This document shows, one piece after another, positions 12,395-21,586 of a stretch of DNA of 64,000 bases. Under the pieces are notes generated by a model, which was not told the origin of the DNA, did not search any database, and saw only the letters and a program-made list of their open reading frames with translations. This DNA is from Taudactylus pleione (Eukaryota > Chordata > Amphibia > Anura > Myobatrachidae): NCBI GenBank assembly GCA_031769625.1, contig JAUIMM010000113.1, positions 17,156,001 through 17,220,000 on the forward strand, given 5' to 3'. Both the position numbers and the translations under genes were made by a program. Numbering within the stretch: position 1 is the stretch's first letter; each line of letters opens with the position of its first letter.

Positions 12395-12616
12395 GCAGTC
12401 CTGTGGGTGGTCAGACCTGCCACAAGGGCAAGATAAATGCTCAATGTGCATTGATGTTACCGATATTTGCGCAAATATGCAACAACATACACAGATAAGG
12501 CAGCAGTAGGCGTCTCTATGCTTTGGTGATCTTTGCAACCATTAGCATATTTTTACAGCTGCTTTGTGTACAAAATCGCAGCTGCAATCACATCAGCGTC
12601 CATCTCTGAATCAGGC
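12395..12616. repeat. Partial MITE ending CTGAATCAGGCCC
   Basis: The right end, CATCTCTGAATCAGGCCCAA, has the same terminal word as the serial-hairpin MITEs (3007-3555, 57131-57630) and the fragment at 27147-27300. The interior differs, so it is at most a distant relative. Boundaries are approximate. Confidence 0.4.
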
Positions 12617-13028
12617 CCAAGGTTTGTTTCAGGAGCAAATTGCTCCTGCTTTGCTCCTTTTCTATTTGCTCCTACTGTACCTTGATCAGACCCATTATCT
12701 GTGTGTTAAATCATTGTGAGACTGATTTTCTACAAGCACCTTGGACTTATTACATTGTCAGAGACTTATCCTGTAGTGTACAGTAACTAGGATGAACAGA
12801 TAAACTCTATATATGTTTTCTTCATTTACAGGCAATTTTTTGTAATTTTAAATAATTAAAATGGTGTTTGCTGTATAACACTTTGACAATATTCACCTAC
12901 TTAGTTACAGTACTGTATATTGCCTTTTGTGGATGGTCTTTAAATACTTTTTTCAGAGGGATAGTATCATGAGCCAACAGCATTGTTTTTGATGAGCTCT
13001 TTTATATCTGTTAGAAATACAATATTTC
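12617..13028. other. Unassigned AT-rich sequence
   Basis: No gene or clear repeat was seen. Confidence 0.4.
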
Positions 13029-13029
13029 A

Positions 13030-13087
<58 letters not shown>
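13030..13087. repeat. (GT)n(AT)n microsatellite
   Basis: About nine GT units run into about sixteen AT units. It abuts the fragment beginning at 13088, which has the GGCACTC word found at PLE ends elsewhere in this window. Confidence 0.95.
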
Positions 13088-13088
<1 letters not shown>

Positions 13089-13176
13089 ATAACACATGGT
13101 TGGCACTCCTAGTGTAAGTAGCTTCAAAAAACATGCCCTGTTGCTGTCAGAGGTATAGAGAAACCTAATCAATAGG
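13088..13176. mobile_element. Possible PLE terminal fragment split by hAT copy B
   Basis: It begins directly after (AT)n and carries GGCACTCC within 20 bases of the tract, as PLE ends elsewhere do. hAT copy B is inserted at its right edge. The other half may continue at 17164-17390, where another GGCACTC occurs. No coding sequence or clear ribozyme core supports the call. Confidence 0.35.
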
Positions 13177-13986
13177 GTACAAAGTAGGGGTGTGCACCGG
13201 CCACTTTTCGTGTTTTGTGTTTTGGTTTTGGATCTGGATCTTTCTTCGTGTTTTGGATCTGGATTGGTTTTGCCAAAAACACCATTCCGTGTTTTGGGTT
13301 CTGGGTTTTGTGTTTTGGATCTGTATTTTTTTTTAAAAAAGCATAAAAACAGCTAAAATCACAGAATTTGTAGGTTTTTCTGCTCCTATGCTATTATTAA
13401 CCTCAATAACCTTAATTTCCACTCATTTCCAGTCTATTCTGAACACCTCACACCTTACAATAGTGGTTTTATGTCCAAAAGGTTGCACCGAGGTAGCTGG
13501 ATGACTATGCTAAGCGACACGAGTGGGCGGCACAAACATGTGACCCATCTAGGCGTGAAACTGCAGTGGCAGACAGGATGGCAGTTTGAAAAACTAGGCC
13601 CCAAACTGTACATAATGCAAAGAAAAAAAAGAGGTGCAAGATGGAATTGTCCTTGGGCCCTCCCACCCACCCTTATGTTGTATAAACAGGACATGCACAC
13701 TTTAACAAACCAATCATTTCAGCGCCAGGGTCTGCCACACAACTGTGGCTGAAATGATTGGTTCGTTTGGGCCCCCACAAAACAAGCTGGCAATTAATCA
13801 ATCCCTACACAAACTGGCTATACGGATGCAAGATGTCATCCTCATCCTCCTCATCCACCGATTCCTCACCCTCTTCAGTGTGTACATCCTCATCCTCACA
13901 GAGTATTAATTCATCCCCGCTGGAATCCACAACCACAGGACCCTCTGTACGTTCTGGAGGCTGGTCTCCCTGGAAGAGTTGATAAT

Positions 13987-14283
13987 TCATTTTATGAACA
14001 TCATCTTCTCCACATTTTGTGGAAGCAACCTCCTACGCCTTTCGCTGACAAGGTTCCCGGCTGCACTAAACACTCTTTCGGAGTACATACTGGAGGGGGG
14101 GCAACTCAGGTAAAATAGAGCCAGTTTGTACAGGGACCTCCAAATTGCTTCTTTTTCCTGCCAGTACAGGTACGGACAGTCTGACATGCCTACTTGGATG
14201 CTGTCACCGATGTAATCCTTTAACAGACAGACGCACGCTTGTCGCTGCTGCTTTGAGGATGCAAGTGCGGCTACAGCCCACAC
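13987..14283 (-). pseudogene. hAT transposase C-terminal dimerisation domain, copy B
   Basis: The open frame ends with a natural stop at 13987-13989. It contains CPYLYWQEKEAIWRSLYKLA, then PPSSMYSERVFSAAGNLVSE and RRRRLLPQNVEKMMFIK. These match the hAT C-terminal dimerisation domain, in which the ERVFSxAG and RxxLxP segments are the recognisable core. The first 20 or so residues (WAVAALASSKQQRQACVCLL) come from the adjacent 139-bp tandem repeat, so the array was joined directly onto the domain. The catalytic residues are not encoded here. Confidence 0.85.
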
Positions 14284-14800
14284 AATTCACAAAGACAGAA
14301 AAAAAAAGAAGAATATTTTTATTGTTTGTGTAGCACACTTTGAGGGTGTCACCACCCTTTAACAGACAGACGCACGCTTGTCGCTGCTGCTTTAAGGATG
14401 CAGGTGCGGCTACTGCCCACACATTTCACAAAGACAGAAAAAAAAAGAACAATATTTTTATTGTTTGTGTAGCACACTTTGAGGGTGTCACCACCCTTTA
14501 ACAGACAGACGCACGCTTGTCGCTGCTGCTTTAAGGATGCAGGTGCGGCTACTGCCCACACATTTCACAAAGACAGAAAAAAAAAGAACAATATTTTTAT
14601 TGTTTGTGTAGCACACTTTGAGGGTGTCACCACCCTTTAACAGACAGACGCACGCTTGTCACTGCTGCTTTAAGGATGCAGGTGTGGCTACAGCCCACAC
14701 ATTTCACAAAGACCGAAAAAAAAAGAACAATATTTTTATTGTTTGTGTAGCACACTTTGAGGGTGTCACCACCCTTTAACAGACAGATGCACGCTTGTCG
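14215..14800. repeat. Tandem array, 139-bp unit, about 4 copies
   Basis: The word CAGACAGACGCACG or its variant recurs at 14224, 14363, 14502, 14641 and 14780, a constant 139-bp spacing. Units differ by only a few substitutions. Each contains GATGCAGGTGCGGCTAC, CCCACACATTTCACAAAGAC and a TTTTTATTGTTTGTGTAGC segment. The array lies between the two transposase remnants of hAT copy B. Confidence 0.95.
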
Positions 14801-15108
14801 CTGCTGCTTTGAGGATGCAGGTGGAATCTAGACGGGATTTGGAACCGGGGACACACTACCTCCATCAATTGTCTAAATCCCACTGCACTAATGGCAGATA
14901 CCAGACGTTTTGCTTCAGGATGACTGCTGTCGTACTTCATCCTCATCGCTAGGGACTGTTGGAGGGTCAATTGTTTAGTAAAAGTAGTGATGTTCCTACT
15001 TCCTCTCTGGGATGATGAACAACTCCCAGCAGCAGAAACAGCACTAGGAGGAAGTGGTTCTTGATCTTTCCCTATTTTATTTTTATCGGAGAAAGTTTGG
15101 TCCTCCAT
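14776..15108 (-). pseudogene. hAT transposase N-terminal remnant, copy B
   Basis: This 110-residue frame starts with MEDQTFSDKNKIGKDQ. It includes a serine-rich linker (SAAGSCSSSQRGSRN) and FTKQLTLQQSLAMRMKYDSS, followed by HPEAKRLVSAISAVGFRQL. It aligns with copy A (5549-5881) and corresponds to the region between the BED finger and the RNase H fold in ZBED-type hAT transposases. Its last residues run into the 139-bp array. It is a fragment; no function is expected. Confidence 0.75.
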
Positions 15109-15114
15109 TTATGT

Positions 15115-16617
15115 TATATTGATATATACGTGCGGCTAAAGCGCACACAAACACAGAAAATATTTTTTTATTTTTGCTGGAGAGTAGTGTACTTTGTGGG
15201 TTACACCACCCTTTAAGAAATGAGCCAGCCGGCTCTTTACTTATGGGACACAGGCGCACGCTTGGCGCTGCTCCTTTGTTGATGCACGTGCAGCCACAGT
15301 GTACACAAGTCACAAACACAGAAAATATTTTTTTTTTTGGTTTGGATTGGAGTGTACTTTGGGGGTTACAGCACCCTTTAACGGTCAAGCCAGCCGGCCC
15401 TTTACTTATGACAGAGGCGCACGCTTGGCACTACTTTGTTGATGCACGTGTGGCTACTGCGCACACAATTCACAAACACAGAAAATATATATTTTTTTGG
15501 TTTGGACTGGAGTGTACTTTGGGGGTTACAGCACCCTTTAACGGTCAAGCCTTCCGGCCCTTTACTTATGACACAGGCGCACGCTTGGCACTACTTTGTT
15601 GATGCACGTGCGGCTACTGCGCACACAATTCACAAACACAGAAAATATATATTTTTTTGGTTTGGACTGGAGTGTACTTTGGGGGTTACAGCACCCTTTA
15701 ACGGTCAAGCCAGCCGGCCCTTTACTTATGACACAGGCGCACGCTTGGCACTACTTTGTTGATGCACGTGCGGCTACTGCGCACACAATTCACAAACACA
15801 GAAAATAAATATTTTTTTGGTTTGGACTGGAGTGTACTTTGGGGGTTACAGCACCCTTTAACGATCAAGCCAGCCGGCCCTTTACTTATGACACAGGCGC
15901 ACGCTTGACACTACTTTGTTGATGCACGTGCGGCTACTGCGCACACAATTCACAAACACAGAAAATAAATATTTTTTTGGTTTGGACTGGAGTGTACTTT
16001 GGGGGTTACAGCACCCTTTAACGGTCAAGCCAGCCGGCCCTTTACTTATGACATAGGCGCACGCTTGGCACAACTTTGTTGATGCACGTGCGGCTACTGT
16101 GCACACAATTCACAAACACAGAAAATATATATTTTTTTGTTTGGACTGGAGAGTACTTTGGGGGTTACAGCACCCTTTAACGGTCAAGCCAGCCGGCCCT
16201 TTACTTATGACACAGGCACACGCTTGGCACTACTTTGTTGATGCACGTGCGGCTACTGCGCACACAATTCACAAACACAGAAAATATATATTTTTTTGGT
16301 TTGGACTGGAGTGTACTTTGGGGGTTACAGCACCCTTTAACGGTCAAGCCAGCCGGCCCTTTACTTATGACACAGGCGCATGCTTGGCACTACTTTGTTG
16401 ATGCACGTGCGGCTTCTGCGCACACAATTCACAAACACAGAAAATAATTTTTTTTTTGGTTTGGTCTGTAGTGTACTTTGGGGGTTACAGCACCCTTTAA
16501 CGGTCAAGCCAGCCGGCCCTTTACTTATGACACAGGCGCACGCTTGGCACTACTTTGTTGATGCACGTGCGGCTACTGCGCACACAATTCACAAACACAC
16601 AAAAAATATTATTTTTT
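15115..16617. repeat. Tandem array, 160-bp unit, about 9 copies
   Basis: GATGCACGTG recurs at 15281, 15441, 15601, 15761, 15921, 16081, 16240, 16400 and 16560, with a diverged first unit from about 15121. The spacing is 159-160. Units carry GGCTACTGCGCACACAATTC, ACTTTGGGGGTTACAGCACC and CAAGCCAGCCGGCCCTTTAC. Central units are nearly identical while the first is more diverged. The array lies upstream (in transposon sense) of the N-terminal remnant. Confidence 0.95.
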
Positions 16618-16619
16618 TA

Positions 16620-16990
16620 GCACTTGGGGGGAGCACCCCTGATGGACAGAGCACCCCCTGGACAACACTACAGCACCCCTTTGGGACTGGGACACTGCAC
16701 AGGACTTTGGAGTGGACACAGCCCCTATGGAGAACTGACTGCACAACACAGTCCAGCCAGCCCCTATGGACTTTGAAGTAGTGGACACAGCCCCTATTAA
16801 CAACAGCAGCACAGCACAACACAGCCAGCCCCTATGGACTTTGAAGTAGTGGACAACAGCAGCACAGTGCAGCACAGCACAGCACAACACTACTCTGCAC
16901 TACACTACACAGCCCAGCCAGCCCTAACTCCCACCCTCCCTCTTCACTGTCCACAGCTGAGTGAGAAAATGGCGCCGACGTGGGTACCTT
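16620..16990. repeat. Low-complexity CAGC/CCCC-rich segment in hAT copy B
   Basis: It contains imperfect repeats of CAGCCCCTATGGACTTTGAA (16757, 16826) and runs of CAGCACAGCACAACAC. It appears to be the non-coding end of the element. Open frames here are by-products of the repeats. Confidence 0.7.
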
Positions 16991-17163
16991 ATATAGGTTC
17001 CAAAACCCGCGAGACTAGGAAGGCGGGATGATGACGTTTTGCCTCGATTTCAGATCCGAGTCAGGCGGGAAAAGTCGAGCCTGATTCGGATCTGCCTCGG
17101 ATCGGGGGGGCTCGGGGGGGTTCGGATTTCAGAAATCCGAACCCGCTCACCCTTAGTACAAAG

Positions 17164-17600
17164 CAGTGGCACTCACGGGTCTTGGTCAGGAAAAAAGATG
17201 TGAAGACGCGTCCAAATTCTTATTGCTTAATTTGGCACTGTCTTCAAGATACAAAAATCCACAGAAAAAAATGCTTACCCTATATCTCTAAGTGAACCAC
17301 CTAAGTGCAGTGCGATCACCAGAAGCGGGACCCCGCACACAAACATCATCTTGTTGGGTCACGGGATTGGTTACATTTATTATTATTTTCTGCAATGTGA
17401 TGCCGCAACTCTAAAAGTGTATGTTACTAGTTTTTATTTTAAAGAATTGTTTTTCATATAAATTAAATAGGAATGGTAAATAAAAGGGGAAAAAAATTGT
17501 ATCAGTAAACAGGACTTACATAAATTTTTCTGGACAAACCACATAATACTTATCAATCTCTACATGATATAAAATCCATCATTGTGATATATCTTTAATG
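17164..17600. other. Unassigned flank, possibly PLE-derived
   Basis: It starts with CAGTGGCACTCACGGGTCTT, which resembles the starts of PLE terminal segments in this window (compare 47448 and 48598). No ribozyme core or coding sequence was found. The remainder is AT-rich. Confidence 0.3.
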
Positions 17601-17814
17601 GATTAGGTAGTGTAAGCCAAGAAAGCGCTCGGACATCCGCTTTTTCATTGACTTGCTTCACTTAAATTGTCCCAGTTCAGCTCCCTTTTGTCATACATTA
17701 ATGTTTCACATGCCTAAACCTTCCTCGACAAAGGCTCTATAGAATAGTGAAAACTGCATCAAAATCTGTCCAGTGGTTCTTGAGATTAGCCTGAACGAAC
17801 ATTTTATACTATGT
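17600..17814 (-). mobile_element. Helitron 5' fragment abutting the Helitron at 17815-21586
   Basis: Read on the minus strand, this matches the first ~200 bases of the neighbouring Helitron family: a TATAAAAT-containing start, then GGCTAATCTCAAGAACCACT and AGTTTTCACTATTCTATAGA, then CGAGGAAGGTTTAGG. It begins exactly where the neighbour ends with CTAGT, so the two are head to tail. Confidence 0.6.
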
Positions 17815-18369
17815 ACTAGTGACCTGTCACAACTTCGTACAGGACCAATTTCATACTGGGAAGGGGCAGGAGGATTGTGGATGAGAGATTTTTATTTCAG
17901 CTACCAAAAGCATTATCAGCAGCATGTCCTCAGCAGGGCCGCCATCAGGGGGGGACTGTCGCGACTACTGTCCCGGGCCTGGAGACAATGACAGAAAAGG
18001 GGGGCCCGGCCCGCTGCTACCACTCGCCCGCCACCGCTACTGTTGCTCCCAGAGGGTGCGCTCCCTAACCCACCCTTCCTCGTCCCCAATATGAAAGGAC
18101 GGATGCCACCGCACGCCGCGAACGAGGTGCCTGCTGTCCGCTTCTTCTGGCGATGTAACTTTATTGTACATCGGCAGAAGGAGCGGACAGGCCACCCGTT
18201 CATGGCAGGCGGCGGGCTCAGTGTCCTTATTCGCCTTGCGTGACGTCACTACGTCACAGCGCGGAGCGAGCAAATGGAGAAGAGGAGCCGCTGCCGCACC
18301 ATCACCAGCCTGGCCCTGGAGCTAAAGGGTAAGGTAAGATTCATATGCTGTCACTGTCCTGGGCTGGAA

Positions 18370-18373
<4 letters not shown>

Positions 18374-18407
<34 letters not shown>

Positions 18408-18510
18408 TGTGTATGAATGAACATACATATATATATATATAATATACAGTATCTAATATATATTTATACACATATATATGTACTGTGTATATATATATAT
18501 ATGTGTATAT

Positions 18511-18555
<45 letters not shown>

Positions 18556-18556
18556 A
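18374..18556. repeat. (TA)n-rich microsatellite cluster
   Basis: Several TA runs, separated by short interruptions, precede a PLE fragment. Translated isoleucine/tyrosine frames across it are artefacts. Confidence 0.95.
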
Positions 18557-19283
18557 AACAATCAACTTGATCTGGGTTTTATTAGTATTTACTGCTATGG
18601 ATATAAAATATTTGATATTATAGCAACAACAGTGTACTATGTTTATATACACTGTGTTGCTAGGCTATATGACACCTGCGTATGTTTCCCTTCCAGCTGA
18701 GAGCGGCGCAATACATATGTGAGTGCGCTTGTTGCCAGGTAGCGGGATGCTATGTGTGCGTTCCCGGTAATGTGAGGGAAGTCATGTTTTTCCGTCCACG
18801 GGCGGTGACGCATGTTATGCGCCCATGACATGTGGCCGCTGGGAGACGCCAGCAGCTATTATCAGCTGATGATAACACACCAGATGCACCTGGCTGCGCT
18901 GATTCTGGGTATGTGTAATTTATGGAGACACGATCCTGAGGTATGCTGGTCAATAATCCATCTATTTGTGTGGTTGTGCATTGGATTATATAATGTTCAG
19001 TGTGTCTGTGTCTGTATTTCTTTGTTGCTTAGGGGGAGGGGGGTATGGGTATTTAATGGCACTATGTACAGTTGATTGTTGTACCTTGACAAAGGTCCAA
19101 ATAGGACCGAAACGTCTGATTTTTTTATGGAATAAAGTTATCAGCTTGAATAATTGACTGAAGTCTGGTGAGTGCACCCCTGAACTATATTCTATATTTT
19201 TTGTCTGTGGATTTTACCTAGACCAAAGATTGATGTTGCACCCCAGCAAGTATAGGACACCTAAGTGAGTGCGGATCATCCAA

Positions 19284-19285
<2 letters not shown>
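18557..19285 (+). mobile_element. PLE terminal fragment between two (TA)n tracts
   Basis: It is bounded by (TA)n on both sides. It contains a CpG-rich block (18690-18860), a ribozyme-like core at 19083-19116, AATAAAG soon after, GAGTGCACC at about 19171, and a final GAGTGCGG less than 20 bases before the next (TA)n tract. This order matches the right-hand terminal repeat of the PLE at 48581-50946. No coding sequence was found. Confidence 0.6.
19083..19116 (+). ncRNA. Hammerhead-like core (19.1 kb)
   Basis: ACC, then TTGACAAA, a perfect 5-bp helix GGTCC/GGACC with loop AAATA, then GAAAC and GTC. The helix II, GAAA and NUH elements fit a hammerhead. The CUGANGA box is altered (UUGACAA) and the bases after GTC do not pair with ACC, so self-cleavage is doubtful. 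Confidence 0.45.

Positions 19286-19314
<29 letters not shown>
19286..19314. repeat. (TA)n microsatellite
   Basis: A clean TA tract separating two PLE-derived fragments. Confidence 0.95.
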
Positions 19315-19317
<3 letters not shown>

Positions 19318-19504
19318 AACCAAACCTTCCTATACAAGAAGCAGACGGCACTGCATCAGTCTTAATCCAAAAGTTTTAGTGTATAGTTATTCTGTCACAG
19401 TGCATATCATGTAATTATTGTGATTAGTTATGTAAGTGTCCTAGTGTGTCATCCATTGGTTTTTAATGTTTATCCATGCTTTTCTCCTTTATTAATAATG
19501 TATA

Positions 19505-19690
19505 TGTCACTTTGCCCATAGCAATGCTCAGTGACCGTGGCGCCGTAGCGGGCTGCCAACCGCCTCCGCTATCTTGACAGGACTTATAGCGTCCTTGGTT
19601 ACCACCCCAGAATGCATAGAGTCAAGACATGGCGTGATGACGTCATCACCCAGTGGCGCCCGGAGCACGAAGACGCGAACGGGCATCCTC
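19505..19690 (+). promoter_or_regulatory. CpG-rich PLE leader with palindromic CRE-like site
   Basis: It contains GTTGCCAA, GGTTACCA and the perfect palindrome GTGATGACGTCATCAC around a full TGACGTCA. It lies about 110 bases upstream of the ribozyme-like core. A promoter role is inferred from the recurrence of such blocks in other PLE terminal repeats here. Confidence 0.4.
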
Positions 19691-19754
19691 TTCACTTCCT
19701 CATTTTCAACTTGCTATTTAAGGCAAGCACTGTTGCACTTTTGTCTCACTTTCA

Positions 19755-19797
19755 CAACCTGATGTCAAGGCCTCTCTGGCTTTGAAACGTCGGCTGT
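19755..19797 (+). ncRNA. Hammerhead-like core (19.76 kb)
   Basis: ACAACC, CTGATGT, helix II AAGGCC/GGCTTT with loop TCTCT (one G-U pair), GAAAC, GTC, then GGCTGT. Two bases (CC/GG) pair next to the cleavage position. The box is one base from CUGANGA. Confidence 0.5.
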
Positions 19798-19947
19798 ATA
19801 ACTATGCACTAAAACTTTTTGATTAAGACCGATGGAGTGCCGCCTGCTTCTTGTATAGGAAGGTTTTGTTGGATACATGCTTTTATAGGAAGGTACCCTG
19901 GCTATTTTCATCCTTTTCCCAGAGTGCCCATCTACATTTTGGTAATA

Positions 19948-20370
19948 CAGGTTGAGTCTCCCATATCCAAATATTCCGAAATACGGAATATTTTTAGCAT
20001 GACTGAGAAAGTGAAACCTTTCTTTCTGATGGTTCAATGTACACAAACTTTGTTTAAAGCACAAATTATTAAAAGTATAGTATAAAATAACCTTCAGGCT
20101 GTGTGTATAAGGTAAATATGAAACATAAATAAATTTCATGTCTGTACACAAACTTTTTTTGATGCACAAAATTATTAAAAATATAGTATAAAATGACCTG
20201 CAGGCTGTGTGTATAAGGTGTATATAATGCATAAATGCATTCTGTGTTTAGATTTGGATCCTATTCCCAAGATATTTCATTATTTTATGTAAATATTCCA
20301 AAATACGGAATATTCCGATATCCAAAATAGCCCTGGTCCCAAGCATTTTGGATATGGGAGACTCAACCTG
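19948..20370. mobile_element. Tigger/pogo-like MITE, TA target duplication
   Basis: Terminal inverted repeats start CAGGTTGAGTCTCCCATAT and are flanked by TA on both sides. Internal words (CCAAATATTCCGAAATACGG; GTACACAAACTTTGTTTA; GTGTGTATAAGGTAAATATG) resemble a Tigger-type MITE also found in mammals, as I recall it. A partial internal duplication is visible (20040-20110 against 20140-20225). It is nested in the hAT at 17934-20584. Confidence 0.8.
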
Positions 20371-20378
20371 TATATATA

Positions 20379-20415
<37 letters not shown>

Positions 20416-20653
20416 TTTTCTACAGGGTGCACTATATATATATGTGTACTAGGCACATGTGCTGCAGATGCAGATATACAGGGCCGTAAGCCGGGGAATG
20501 TGGCCATAAGTTTCCATATTGGGGGGTGGGGGGCCCTGCCTATTTTGTCAGTCCCGGGCCCCACAATTTCTGATGGCAGCCCTGGTCCTCAGTGCTAAGG
20601 CACCTGTGCATATTTCCGCAGCCCCCACACTCACTCCTCCCCAGCTGCCAAAC

Positions 20654-20880
20654 ATGGTGACAAGCAATGTCTTCTTTACACAATGTATCCTATATTTCCT
20701 GGGCTTCCTGTTGACCTTCTTTGCTGTGGTGCCACTGTCCAAGAATAGTGCTGACTTAGATAGGAGCTTTCTCCTGTTCACTGAGGGCATGTGGCTGAGT
20801 GGGAAAACCTCACTGGAGAGGGAGCACTTTACAGTGGAGGAGTGGTGGCCAAAGTCCATCTGCAGGTTCAGCATAGGGAT
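20654..20880 (+). pseudogene. TMEM179-like first-exon fragment captured by Helitron
   Basis: From ATG at 20654 the plus strand encodes MVTSNVFFTQCILYFLGFLL, a hydrophobic segment continuing to VVPLS, then LLFTEGMWLSGKTSLE and FTVEEWWPKSICRFS. I recognise this as the N-terminus of TMEM179: first membrane segment, PLSxN, LLFTEGMWLS, and the FTVxEW...CRFS region. TMEM179 is a small multi-pass membrane protein of poorly known function. Similarity fades after CRFS and a stop follows at 20903-20905, so only part of exon 1 is present. It is antisense to the Helitron. A degraded homologue sits at the same place in Helitron copy 2 (about 45530-45690). TMEM179B fits less well from memory. Confidence 0.75.
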
Positions 20881-21586
20881 GGACATCAGAATCATTGGCT
20901 ACTAACTATCAATGTTTTTGTTCTGATGACAGTTTTTTTTACCATTTGATGGTGGCAGTCCTATGTTTGCCTCCATCAAATGGAAATCATTCGATTGTAT
21001 TCTGATGGATGGTTTTTTTTTTAATTCCTGATAGCTATGTCTCCACTGGTTACTATGTTTGCATCAGGGCATCCTCATTAGTTTGTTTGTTGGAGGTTGT
21101 TTCTCACTTTATGTCGGCCTATGATGTGACACTGCTCTGTCTCTGATTTCATCTTCTCTCTAGGCAGCTACTAAGCAACAGGACATTGCTATCTCTGATT
21201 GGCTCTCACTCTCTCAGAAAGCCAATCAGAGCACAGCCCTCGGCAATGCAGCAGCAGCAGTCAGTCACTCACACACAGAACAACAGTTTTTTCTGTGACT
21301 TGCTTCATTCAAAGCCTCAGTTTCAGATGCTCTCTTGCTGTTTCTGCACCCTGGCCAGCTCCTATACAGCAACTTGGTGAAATGTTTTTTTCTGTGAGTT
21401 GCTTCACTAAATTCATCCATGCTCGACTCTCTTTTGTTACAGATGAATGGTCATACACCTAAACCTTCCTCAACCAATTCTGTATAAAACAGTGAAAACC
21501 CCTTCAAAATCTGTCCTGTGGCTCAAGAGCTTAGCCCGGACAAACAGACAGATTTCTAAACCAGGGAATTTGTTTTATATTCTAGA

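Larger units (their letters stand above)
13185..17155 (-). mobile_element. hAT transposon copy B with exact 8-bp target duplication
   Basis: GTACAAAG flanks both sides (13177-13184 and 17156-17163). The ends are TAGGGGTGTGCACCGG and, read inward from the right, TAAGGGTGAGCGGGTT. Coding remnants are on the minus strand: an N-terminal part at 14776-15108 and the C-terminal dimerisation domain at 13987-14283. Two tandem arrays (14215-14800 and 15115-16617) and a CAGC/CCCC-rich segment (16620-16990) fill much of the rest. The catalytic core expected between the N-terminal and C-terminal parts is missing. The exact target duplication suggests it is younger than copy A. Confidence 0.93.
19315..19875 (+). 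mobile_element. Foldback PLE-type element with about 80-bp inverted arms
   Basis: The left arm (19315-19393, with CCTTCCTATACAAGAAGCAG) is the near-exact reverse complement of the right arm (about 19795-19875). A CpG-rich block with GTTGCCAA and the 16-bp palindrome GTGATGACGTCATCAC (19634-19649) precedes a ribozyme-like core at 19755-19797. The right arm contains GAGTGCCG. The organisation parallels 47431-48551 on a smaller scale. Confidence 0.65.
17934..20584. mobile_element. 2.65-kb non-autonomous hAT element with exact 8-bp target duplication
   Basis: The terminal inverted repeat is CAGGGCCGCCATCAG at the left and, read inward, CAGGGCTGCCATCAG at the right. GTCCTCAG is duplicated at 17926-17933 and 20585-20592, and removing the element restores collinearity with the other Helitron copy. 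No transposase frame was found. The interior holds CpG-rich sequence (17950-18300), (TA)n tracts, two PLE fragments and a Tigger-like MITE. Confidence 0.93.
17815..21586 (-). mobile_element. Non-autonomous Helitron, copy 1, carrying a captured exon
   Basis: On the minus strand it begins TCTAGAATATAAAAC, reads GTTTTCACTGTTTTATACAG and GAGGAAGGTTTAGG, and ends ...GACAGGTCACTAGT. A TC start and a CTAGT end are Helitron hallmarks. Copy 2 (44972-45965) is collinear over the 5' part, the CAGCAGCAG/CCAATCAGAG region, the TMEM179-like segment and the 3' end. No Rep/helicase sequence is visible, so it is non-autonomous. It is split by the hAT at 17934-20584. The end hairpin was not verified. Confidence 0.7.

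Noticed and set aside
13805..13990. Acidic open frame (EDEDVHTEEGEESVDEEDEDD) next to the hAT C-terminus
   Set aside because: It lies beyond the natural transposase stop in another frame and derives from a TCC/CTC-rich stretch; a read-through acidic tail is possible but unsupported.
15115..16617. Regular repeats considered as a CRISPR array
   Set aside because: Units are 160 bp of continuous tandem repeat with no unique spacers, in a vertebrate hAT element.
15174..16781. Series of 100-140-residue open frames with near-identical sequence
   Set aside because: Each is a translation of successive 160-bp tandem units on either strand, not a repeat protein.
18373..18652. Open frames rich in Ile and Tyr
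   Set aside because: Translations of (TA)n.
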